Source: Pictodentalium vernedei (taxonomy: Eukaryota; Mollusca; Scaphopoda; Dentaliida; Dentaliidae). Taken from it: DNA of 64,000 nucleotides. Location: NCBI GenBank assembly GCA_031216915.1, contig CM062296.1, forward strand, positions 457,884,681-457,948,680, given 5' to 3'. Every line of letters starts with the position of its first letter. Position 1 is the first letter of the stretch. A model generated the notes under the pieces. It ran no database searches. It saw nothing but the letters and a program-made list of their open reading frames with translations, and was not told the origin of the DNA. Both the position numbers and the translations under genes were made by a program. Positions 55,271-64,000 of the stretch are shown piece after piece.

Positions 55271-56415
55271 GGCCATACAAAGTTGTTGTCTGTTTCTCAG
55301 GCCATTTTTTCCAAAAAAGCATGCGGGCGGGCAGGTTTTTTTTTTTCTTTTTATTTTCTCCCCGAGAGGTTGTTTGTGGTAATTTGACCCCCATCCAAAC
55401 GCCTGGTGGACCACGCAAAATTTCGCAAATATATTGGTTACTCACCACAGGGGTGTTGGGTCGTAAATGAAGTGGGGTTTGAATGTTTGTTTTTTTCAGT
55501 GAAACGTGAAAATTATAACACAAGACGAAAGTCACGAAATGCCTCGTGGGTGAAACGTCTCGGGTTGAAACGTCTCTGGGACAAATCAAATGTCGAAGTG
55601 CCAACTTTCAGAGATTTATTTTACAAAAAAAAAAAAATCCTTTCACAACCTGCCTAATAAAATCGTGAGTCGCAATTTTTCCCCATTATATTCAAAATTA
55701 TCACAACCCACTTGAACGGGCAGTTCATCCATAAATCATATTTTTTTTAAATCTGAAAATGAAATACAAAACGAATGTTTGCGTGTTTTTATTAACCAAT
55801 TCGACCGCACATACCTGCCTATATGCAATTTATTTTCAACTATGACTGTTACTTTTATATCAAGCAACGGTTACTATTAGTTATCCAATTATCCTGCATC
55901 TCAAATGCATTTATTTAAATTAACTGGGAAACTTGTAACAGTTTCAAATAACAGTACACAATTTCCCAATGACGGCCATTAACAATACAAATGTTACTAA
56001 AAATAAATGCCAGGAGACTGTGTTCCATTCAACATAGCACCTGACTTTGCAGACTTTCTGAGGTTTGGTGCGAATCAAACGTGGTGCGAATCGACCATTC
56101 CCCTTTGTGACTGTTTGTTGTCAGACTGAAAGACACCTTCCTTCTTGCTGTCATTATGACTTACCTTTTACAGAATAAAACACTTTCTGTCGTGAATATT
56201 GCTAAAACCCACCCACTTTATTAAGGTATGATGTAGAAAAAGGTTGAAGTGTGCTAATTTAAAATTTGCGAACGCATCGATATCGATTTACCGAAATGAG
56301 CACAATATCTCAAATTTTTTGGGAAGATTTTTTTGGTGTCATAAAAAGGTTGCATGCGCACCAAAAATGACCATGCGCGTGAGCCTGAGAAACAGAGGTT
56401 CTTTTTTTTATAGCC
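55271..56415. mobile_element. PIF/Harbinger-like non-autonomous element, TAA duplication, inside DIRS E
   Basis: TAA at 55268-55270 and 56416-56418. Ends as in the copy at 37195-38236, with near-identical interior except that this copy holds about 70 bp near 55318-55385 and about 25 bp near 55760-55785 that the other lacks. No transposase. Confidence 0.85.
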
Positions 56416-56439
56416 TAAACAAAAAGGTCCATATTGAGG

Positions 56440-56910
56440 CAGATTTTCAGTGGTTAACTCATTAGTTCCACTGCAACTGCCAGATCCGGCTTTCACGATT
56501 ATGATGGGTATTAGTCAATAGTTTGGGCATGGCCCTGAGTCTTACAGACTATAATTGCAGGGGTCTGAGACCCTCGGTTCCTGTAGAAACACATAATCAT
56601 CAAGAATGATGTCAATATTGTTAACATTATATCAATGCGTTCACGTTTGTTCAGAGTTTGTTGAACAACTCAATAGTGGTATCATACATCAGGAACCAGG
56701 GCGGCACCCATTCACTTTTGTTATAATACCTAACGGAGAGTCATTTTCATATCTCTCTGTCATATACCGGGTCTTCTGAACGTACTAGCAGACTCTCTCC
56801 TCGGAAAGGTTGCCTGTTTCATATGTATGTACACTCAACATGTGTTCTGTGGCGACCTCATGAGCTCATCCGCTTTTTAGCTGAATTAATGCCCTATTAT
56901 TTTGGTTGAT
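56440..56910 (+). pseudogene. DIRS E RNase H remnant
   Basis: NQG-type motif: 'aggaaccagggcggcaccca' near 56690 encodes RNQGGTH, preceded by a decayed V-V-S-Y. 'cataccgggtcttctgaac' near 56762 corresponds to the HIPG-type motif, and 'gcagactctctcctc' to ADSLS. Several stops. Homologous to 24110-24740 in DIRS C. Confidence 0.65.
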
Positions 56911-57938
56911 TTGTTATATACAAGCGTTTATTTATAAATCATCACGATTAAATTGCTACTCTTGAGTACCTCGCAGGCTGCATAACCAGTTAACGATCGC
57001 ACATTATTATTATTAGGCTAACACTTTATTGTATTCGGTGGACCTTGAAATAATAATTTATTTTGGGGGGCGGTCCGTGTAGGAGCCTGTTAATCATACC
57101 TTTGTACATCTCTAGATCCAAGTTTCTATTTTGTTTGGTACTCATATTACACGTGCTTTTACAATCATAGATATCAGATTATTCATATTGGAGAGTGTTG
57201 TTACTGGAATTTATTGTACAGTGTCCGCCTATGGTTCATGTGGGAAGTGTGCTTTCTCTTCAGGAATCGTTCAGTGTGGCTTGATTAGATATGTGTATGT
57301 TATATTTTATGTCACCGGTTTTCGACGTATCTGTGAAAGTTGTCTGCAGTGTATGCTATTTACTGTGCAATATTAATTTCCAGGATGGTCACTATAGCTG
57401 TAACTTCTGAAGTAACGTTAAGCACCATTTATTAATCTTGAATTAATACCTGAGTGCGTGTTCGATGATTAATTATATTGTTGTTGGGTACTGCTCTTAT
57501 TGTTTCCAGAGCTCTCCCCCTTTTTTATTTTGAAGGTTTCTTCAAAAAAGGGGAGGGGGTGTGTTTTTACCCATAATCTGGCTTAAAATGTATGTATCTT
57601 TGAAGGATGCTGTTTTTATCCGTATTTATATCCTGCATACAGCTGAAATGTTATTGTAAGGCATATGTTTGTGGGAGATTTTCTCTTATTCTCAGATACG
57701 CCATCCTAATTTTTGGGGCTTAGTCTGGGCTAGCCTTGGAAAATTAGGAACTTGTCTTGCTTACATTAAGGAATTACTTCATTGGGCTCCTTGTTTAGAA
57801 TATGTCTCCTCTATTACTGTATAGAGAGACATACATGTAATTCCTAACTGTTCTACATGTAAGTTCCTTCATTATGGATTGCAGGATTGGAATTATTTCA
57901 GAAGTCTTAAGCCTTCCACCTTTTTACGATTCAGCTAT
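56911..57938 (+). other. DIRS E 3' region
   Basis: Shares with B and D 'gcggtccgtgtaggagcctg', 'gttaatcatacc', 'acgttaagcaccatttatta', the C-rich/G-rich stem (57510-57555) and the 'atagagagacatacatgtaa' hairpin (57802-57840). The recombinase expected here is not readable and is probably deleted. Confidence 0.6.
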
Positions 57939-58020
57939 GTCTGGGCCATTGGTATACTGTGTAAAAATATGATAAATTTATACCAATTTGTATATTTTTA
58001 TACTTACCAATGGCCCAGAC
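57939..58020. repeat. Internal complementary region of DIRS E
   Basis: Joined complements of E's left and right edges, including private variants of both. It is the clearest of the set. Confidence 0.9.
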
Positions 58021-58320
58021 GGGAAGGGCCCTCCCATGAGTGGGCACTCATACCTCCCCGCTGACTTATTTTGTAATACTCTTTTTTACAAAGAATGGTG
58101 TTGGCGCCAATTCTGGTCACTTCCTGACATCTGCGCATGCGCAGAGGGTAAATGTATGGAGGACCAGTTAGGACTTCTAATTTTGGGTTTTGCATGCAAA
58201 TTTTGGGGATTGGGGGGCAAAATTTGTGTTTGGCCCTAGATATTTTTGAGTTAGCACCAGCTATGTCTGGGCCATTGGTAAGTATAAAAATATACAAATT
58301 GGTATAAATTTATCATTTTT

Positions 58321-58905
58321 AGCTCACCTACTTCTATTAGAAGTGGTGAGCTATTGTCGTGACCTCAGGCGTCGGCGTCCGGCGTGTCCAATATTGTAAG
58401 ATTTAATGTTAAGGTTAATTTCTCAAAGATCAGTGGGCTCAGGCCTTTGATATTGCATATGTAGGTTGTAGGGGACCATCAGAATAGTATTTAACCCTGA
58501 TACTATGACTTTTTTCCAAATTTCACCTAAAATTTTCTGCCAAAACTTGTTGTAAGAATTTGCATTTAGGTGTTGTAAGAATTTGCGTTAAAGTCAGCTT
58601 TTGTGCAGATTGTGCTGCTTTAACTTCTCATTACTGTTGATTTTCATATTTCAATAACAACTGTAGGTATTAACCCTACTGTATGCAGAAATTTAATGGA
58701 AATTTTCTTTTTCAGTCAAAATTTTCATGTTTTTCTCGGACTTAGTAAATTTTAAGTTGTAAAACTTTGTAAACTTTGTGTTTAGGTGAGTTGTGTTTCT
58801 ATGTGTCTTTCCAGGCGATTAATATTCTACACTTGGGTTACATTGGAACGACATTATCAAGCACGAATGTTGGTGAGCATTGGGATGTAACATCCCTCTT
58901 GTTTT
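58321..58905 (+). mobile_element. Short HINE-like element abutting DIRS E
   Basis: The 5' end 'agctcacctacttctattag' folds on 'aagtggtgagct'. The 3' end has 'ttggtgagcattg', the hairpin gggatgtaacatccc and tcttgtttt. It starts at the last T of DIRS E's right edge. There is no tandem array; the interior is AT-rich. Confidence 0.7.
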
Positions 58906-59173
58906 AAGTTTACATTGGTTATAAAAAGAGAGCATGTGTCAGCCAAAAGGACCATGCGGGAGGGCCCGAGAAACAGATTTTTTATTTTTTTTAGGCCTTA
59001 AAAAGTTAAATTAGTACTGAAGGTATGGTAAATGGATTTGATTTTGGAGATTGTATACAATTAACAGGCGTAATCAATTGAGAATGGCCAATTTAGTGGT
59101 TATCAGCTGAACAGCAACTGGGATAACTCACATATTTTTTCCAGAGAGTTGCAATCTTAACACTAATTGTACT

Positions 59174-60308
59174 CAGGGACCAGCCGTGAGGGCGACTAGG
59201 GCGATTAAGTCGCCCTTCTAAGCCCAAAGTCGCCTAGAAAAATAGTCGGGGCGATTACAAGTCGCCCTCTAAAAATTGGCCAAAATGAGAAAAGGCTGAA
59301 CTGAGTGATGCGAGGTTTACATGAAAACGAGTATTTTCAAAAATCGAATGTGCTCGAGTGTGATAAATGGGCATTTTAATTCATCAAATAAACGTCTATT
59401 TATTTGAAATCACACGACAAGCAATTGTCCATTGTCGCTTTTGGCGGATTTTTTTATTTCTATTTTGTTGCGTTCCAGTCGGAGCTTCAAGTGTCGAAAC
59501 GAAAATAGGTGACTTACGTGACTCAACAAAACAACCCAGTTTGAAAGTAGGTTACGTCGCTTAGGATGCCGAAAATGTATACACAACGGACGTATTTTAT
59601 AACACATTATTTTCATTTCGATTTGCTGATGACTGTTAACTGTTGGGCTGTCTATTCCCAGAAAAACACGAATGGAATTGAAACACATGAAAAAAAGCTT
59701 TAGTGATGTCAAGAAAAGCTTTGTACAGGACACAAGTGTGCATGTGGACGATCTTGAAAAAGGGTCCTCCTAAACATCGGAATGACATGAAATGACGCGG
59801 AATGACACCGGAATGCCATAAAAATGATGCGGAATGACATTTCTTTTACAAAATACTCGACCCCAGAATGTATTTTGTTTATTAACTAACAAAGTACCTC
59901 CCAAGCAACCTTCTTACATCTGGTCCTGTTCACACTTTCAGACTTAGGAAATTATTAGCTTAGTAGCCTTTGTTGAAAGGCAACCACAGGAGGGTGATGG
60001 GGGATTGGCACGAAGAAGAGGTGAGGGGTCATGAAGGAGAAGGTAGCAGTGGGGGATTTTCAGTCAATAATTACATTGTGATTTTTTAACCTGGCACAGA
60101 TGCATCATAGACAACTGGACCTGGCTTATTTGTACGTTAATGGAGGACCATAAATTGAAAATATGAAGGGGCGGCGGGGGTGGTACATGAATATTCTTAA
60201 TTTTCCCCACTTGCCTATGAAGTCTCCCTACATGACTCTGCAGTCTCCCTATTTTTTCTGGAGGGAGACTTGAAGTCTCCCTAAAATTCCCCCCTAGGCT
60301 GGTCCCTG
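59174..60308. mobile_element. hAT-like non-autonomous element, second copy
   Basis: The same CAGGGACCAGCC/GGCTGGTCCCTG ends are flanked by the duplication ATTGTACT (59166-59173 and 60309-60316). It is almost identical to 42144-43226 but holds an extra 52 bp near 60124-60180 ('cttatttgtacgttaatgga' to 'gaaggggcggcgg'). Length 1135 bp. Confidence 0.92.
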
Positions 60309-60316
60309 ATTGTACT

Positions 60317-60645
60317 CATCCATTATCATTGTACAAGGCTCTATAGTCATTGTACTTGGGACCAGCCTGTGATAATCAACATATTTTTTCCATAGATTTG
60401 CATCTTAACACTCATTGTACCCACCCACTATCAATGTACAGGGCCTGCATATTCATTGTACTTTGGACCAGCATGGATACCAGAATGAACTGTTATTGAT
60501 GCACAAAAATTTACAAGTATCAGTAGGCACGAAATGGAATAAAAAGGTCACATCATGCACAGCAGAGTCACGATTCACGAGTGCATTAACTGGAAGAGTG
60601 TTAAATTATTTTTCAATGGTCATTTGTAACTGCTAGTATTTTTTT
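60317..60645. other. Flanking sequence with short direct repeats
   Basis: 'cattgtacttgggaccagc' and 'cattgtactttggaccagc', plus 'catattttttccatagattt', repeat the sequence that flanks the hAT copy on its left, so the target was itself a small tandem repeat. No coding signal. Confidence 0.5.
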
Positions 60646-63183
60646 AGCTCACCTGACTTTCAGTCAGGAGAGCTATAGTGATCACTCACCGTCCGTCGTC
60701 CGTGAACATGGTGTTTGCGTCTTCTCCTCCCAAACCGCTGAACCAATTTAATTGATATTTGAGATAATAGTTTGTTATGACATCGCAATTTGATTTTGTT
60801 CAAATCAAGTTGCCCCGCCCGTGGGTAGGGCCACACCCAAAAAGTGTGCTGAAATCTTAAAAAATCTTCTTCTCATGAACCAGCAGTAGCAGAGACTTGA
60901 TATTTGGTGTGCAGCTTCCTTTTGAGGTGTAGACTCAGATTTGTTCAAGAGAAGTTTGTGGGGCTATACTTGGCGTCATTATGGGAGGGGCAAAATTTTT
61001 GGCCCCGCCCAAAATTTCTATTTTCCAAACCGAGAGGCTGATTTGAACCAAATTTTATGTGAGGGCTTATTGGGTCATAAGTACCTAATTTATGCTGATT
61101 TGTTTTTTCCCGTAGCCCCATGGGAACCGCAGGAGCTAAAAATAGAAAAAAATTAAAACGCCCATATCTCCAAAACTGCACGGCACCGAGAATTTTTATT
61201 TGGTGTGAAGCTTCCTTAGGACCAACAGAAAGAATTGGTAAAAAAAAATTGCCATCGGTTTTATCATAGGGTACAGTTTCGGGACTTTGAAAAAGTGCCG
61301 AGTCAGCACTTTTAACACTGTAGGCAATGGGAAAAACATTAAAATATCTTCTTCTCCAGATCCAGCAGGCAGAATCTTTTGATATTTGGTATGCAACATT
61401 GGAGGGTGGATCTGATTCAAGTTTGTTCAAATCGGCCCCCTGGGTTCATATTTGGGCTCAGTATAGGAGCCCGATTTCGAACTTAGTGCATTTCAGGCAA
61501 ATTTCTTAAAAAATCTTCTTCTCCAGATCCAGCAGGCAGAATCTTTTGATATTTGGTATGCAACATTGTGGGGTGGATCTGATTCAAGTTTGTTCAAATC
61601 GGCCCCCTGGGTTTATATTTGGGCTAAGTATAGGAGCCCAAATTTGAACTTACTGCATTTCAGGCAAATTTCTTTGAAAATCTTCTTCTCCAGATCCAGC
61701 AGGCAGAATCTTTTGATATTTGGTATGCAACATTGTGGGGTGGATCTGATTCAAGTTTGTTCAAATCGGCCCCTTGGGTTTATATTTGGGCTCAGTATAG
61801 GAGCCCAAATTTGAACTTAGTGCATTTCAGGCAAATTTCTTTGAAAATCTTCTTCTCAAGATCCAGCAGGCAGAATCTTTTGATATTGGGTATGCAACAT
61901 TGTGGGGTGGATCTGATTCAAGTTTGTTCAAATTGGCTCCCTGGGTTTATATTTGGGCTCAGTATAGGAGCCCAAATTTGAACTTAGTGCTTTTCAGGCA
62001 AATTTCTTAAAAAATCTTCTTCTCCAGATCCAGCAGGCAGAATCTATTGATATTTGGTATGCAACATCGTGGGGTGGATCTGATTCTATTTTGTTCAAAT
62101 CGGCTCCCTAGATTCATATTTGGGCTCACTATAGAAGCTCGAATTTGAACTTAGTGCATTTCAGGCAAATTTCTTTGAAAATCTTCTTCTCAAGATCCAG
62201 CAGGCAGAATCTTGTGATATTTGGTATGCAGCATCCTTGGGGGGTGAGATTCAAGTTTGTTCAAGCCATGTCCCTAGGTCCATATTTGGGCTCACTGTGG
62301 GAGCTTGAATTGTAACTTTGTTTGAAATGAGGAATTTTCTTAAAAAAATCTTCTTCTTCAAATCCAGCCGTCGGAATGGTTTGATATGTGGTGAGTAGCA
62401 TCCTTGGGGGGGGGGGGGGGGGGGGGGGAGGGGGGGGATTCAAGTGTGTTAAAGCCAAGTCCATGGGTCCATATTTGGGCTCCCTGTGGGAGCCTAAATT
62501 ATAACTTAGTCAATATGAGGAATTTTTCTTTAAAAATCTTCTTCTTCAGATTCAGCAGTTGGAATGTTGATATTTGGCATGGAGCAACCTTAGGGGCCTG
62601 AGATTCAAGTTTGTTCAAGCCAAGTCCCTTGGTTCATATTTGGGCTCACTATGGGAGCCTGAATGACAACTTAGTTCAAAATGAGGAATTTTCTTTAAAA
62701 ATCTTCAGATCCAGCAGATGAATGCTTTTGATATTTTTTATGCAGCATCCTTAGGGGGGTAAGATTCAAGTTTGTTCAAGCCATGTCCCTAGGTCCATAT
62801 TTGGGCTGATTGTGGGAGCTTGAATTGTAACTTGGTTCAAAATGAGGAATTTTCTTTAAAAATCTTCTTCTTCAGATCCAGCAGTCGGAATGTTTTGATA
62901 TTTGGTGTGCAGAATCCTTAGGGGTGTGAGATTCAGGTTTGTTGAAGCCAAGTCCCTGGGTTCATATATGGGCTCCCTGTGGGAGCCCGAATTATGACTT
63001 AGTTCAGTATGAGGAATATTCTTTAAAAATCTTTTTTTAGATCCACTGGTTAGAATATTTGGATATTTGGTTTCAGCTTTTCTTTGGAGGAGCAGATGCA
63101 ACTTGTGGAAATCAATTCTCTGGGTTGATATTTAGGCTACCATGTCAGGTGAGCGCCCTCAGGCCCCCTGGGGCCTCTTGTTT
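60646..63183 (+). mobile_element. HINE-like element with 167-bp tandem units
   Basis: The 5' end 'agctcacctgactttcagtc' folds on 'aggagagct'. The 3' end has 'gtcaggtgagc', perfectly complementary over 11 bp to the 5' motif, then the hairpin aggccccctggggcct and cttgttt. The lead-in 60840-61330 is nearly identical to 46500-47000. Units run from 61356 at 167-bp steps (61356, 61523, 61690, 61857), then diverge to about 63060. Confidence 0.75.
62407..62437. repeat. G-tract in the HINE-like element
   Basis: A run of about 30 G with one A, arising within a diverged unit where its neighbours read 'cttgggggggtgagattc', so it is a local expansion. Confidence 0.9.
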
Positions 63184-63313
63184 CAAAGATACCATCCTAC
63201 CAGAAAGAGGCACCTTAGTTTTGCAGTGTACTGTTCAAAAATTATTGTTCGGCTTCAATGCATTGGAGAGTGCCAGTTGGCACTTTCTGATAAATTGTAA
63301 CAAGACTAATTTT

Positions 63314-64000
63314 GGCCCCACAAAGTAGATCTTCTGTTTCTCATGCGATTTTTTGTAAAACTGCATGTGGGTGGGCATTTTTTATTTTATTCTTTTATTT
63401 TTGTTATTATTTCTTTGCCATCAAAAGTTCATGTTCTTGGTTTGTTTTATGTTTTGGTCCTCATAATCTACAGAATAGCATGGGTGGTGCAATTTGTCCC
63501 TTGAGTGCAAGAAGGCTTTGCAATGCTTTAGCCTTGTTGCAATCAGGGGACAAATTTATCAATTTTATTAACTTGGGTAAAATGTCAGAAATAAACTATT
63601 TAATTTTTATTTTTAGCTTAACTTGACAAAGTCAAGATAAGCTATTGCCATCACGCGTGCTGAAGTCTATTAGTCTGTGAGTCTGTTCACATTTTCCTTT
63701 AGCACAGTCTACACCCCGTAGTTCTTGTCTGATCGTTACAAAATTTCATATGCAGGTTTGAGGTCATGTATAGATAAGGATGTCACCTTTTGGTCGTGAT
63801 CAGTTAACTGTGGTGGCTGCCCGAGCCCGAAACCTTTAGCACAGTCTACAGGTCATATTTATGAAGGGATTTCAATGTAACTTGGTAGGATGACTCTGTA
63901 TAATGTCTAGATGAGAACATCCCCTTTTGGTTATGATCTGTCAACCATGTTGGCTGCCCAAGCCCGAAACCCAAAACTTTTAGCACAGTCTACAGGTTGT
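63314..64000. mobile_element. Harbinger-like element start, interrupted by a HINE-like element
   Basis: 'ggccccacaaagtagatctt' then 'ctgtttctca' and 'tttttgtaaaactgcatg' match the left part of the element at 50536. The 3-bp duplication is not clear (TTT). The right end is beyond the window. Confidence 0.6.
63612..64000 (+). mobile_element. 5' part of a HINE-like element, runs off the window
   Basis: 'agcttaacttgacaaagtca' folds on 'agataagct', then 'attgccatcac', the same start as at 27772. The first ~165-bp units follow ('tttagcacagtctaca' near 63698, 63836 and 63978). Confidence 0.7.

Larger units (their letters stand above)
50844..58318 (+). mobile_element. DIRS E: DIRS retrotransposon with gag, RT and RNase H remnants
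   Basis: Left repeat 50858-51048, right repeat 58088-58279. The internal complementary region 57939-58020 contains 'ggtatactgtgtaaaaat', exact complement of E's private left edge 'atttttacacagtatacc', and 'ataccaatttgtatattttt', complement of its right edge. Interrupted by a Harbinger-like MITE at 55271-56415. Leader hairpin at 51338-51401. Confidence 0.9.
50536..58997. mobile_element. PIF/Harbinger-like element (TTA duplication) hosting DIRS E and a HINE-like element
   Basis: TTA at 50533-50535 and 58998-59000. The left end ggccacacaaagtagatttt then ctgtttctcaggcc, and the right end gggcccgagaaacag to ttaggcc, are inverse. Left interior 50536-50843, right interior about 58906-58997; the rest is inserted sequence. 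It contains a 20-bp-arm palindrome at 50729-50770. A relative starts at 63314. Confidence 0.75.

Noticed and set aside
55141-55604. Overlapping frames of 109 and 150 codons
   Set aside because: They span the junction of DIRS E and the Harbinger-like MITE; most of the translation is MITE sequence.

Overview
This window is eukaryotic, intron-rich and dominated by transposable elements. It most likely comes from a marine invertebrate, probably a mollusc; that placement is an inference from the mix of DIRS retrotransposons, tRNA- and 5S-headed SINEs and long tandem-repeat elements that begin 'agctcacctg'. There is no prokaryotic gene structure. The only confident host gene is a plus-strand gene with three internal exons (2757-2948, 5469-5733, 34877-35056). 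They have GT/AG boundaries and matching phases, and their translation resembles the HEAT/ARM-repeat part of ARFGEF3 (BIG3). Introns of 2.5 kb and 29.1 kb separate them, and the large intron is filled with mobile elements. A weaker minus-strand terminal-exon candidate lies at 478-702.

Layout. 1-225: right terminal repeat of a DIRS element. 1260-8044: exons 1 and 2 among SINEs, MITEs and palindromes. 8045-18066: a minus-strand Helentron/HINE-like element split by DIRS A, which is itself split by DIRS B. 19290-30912: a second HINE-like element split by DIRS C, by another HINE-like element and by a mariner-like MITE. 31.0-34.5 kb: fold-backs and tandem arrays. 34.9 kb: exon 3. 35.1-37.1 kb: SINEs, including a 5S rRNA-derived one. 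37.2-38.2 kb: a Harbinger-like MITE. 38.8-50.5 kb: DIRS D, containing a hAT-like element and a HINE-like element. 50.5-59.0 kb: a Harbinger-like element containing DIRS E (itself carrying a Harbinger-like MITE) and a small HINE-like element. 59.2-60.3 kb: a second hAT-like copy. 60.6-63.2 kb: a HINE-like element. 63.3 kb to the end: a further Harbinger-like/HINE-like pair.

The DIRS copies A-E carry inverted terminal repeats plus an internal complementary region that joins the complements of their own two edges, the hallmark of DIRS. All coding parts are decayed: gag-like everywhere, RT traces in D and E, RNase H in C and E, and a tyrosine recombinase in C. The most unusual signal is a series of hairpins in the DIRS leader, gag region and 3' region. 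Their arms differ between copies while pairing is kept by compensatory changes. A second recurrent signal is the common end architecture of the HINE-like elements: a 5' terminal hairpin whose arm is also complementary to a 3' subterminal motif, followed by a 3' hairpin and a T run. All calls come from reading the sequence; no database search was possible.
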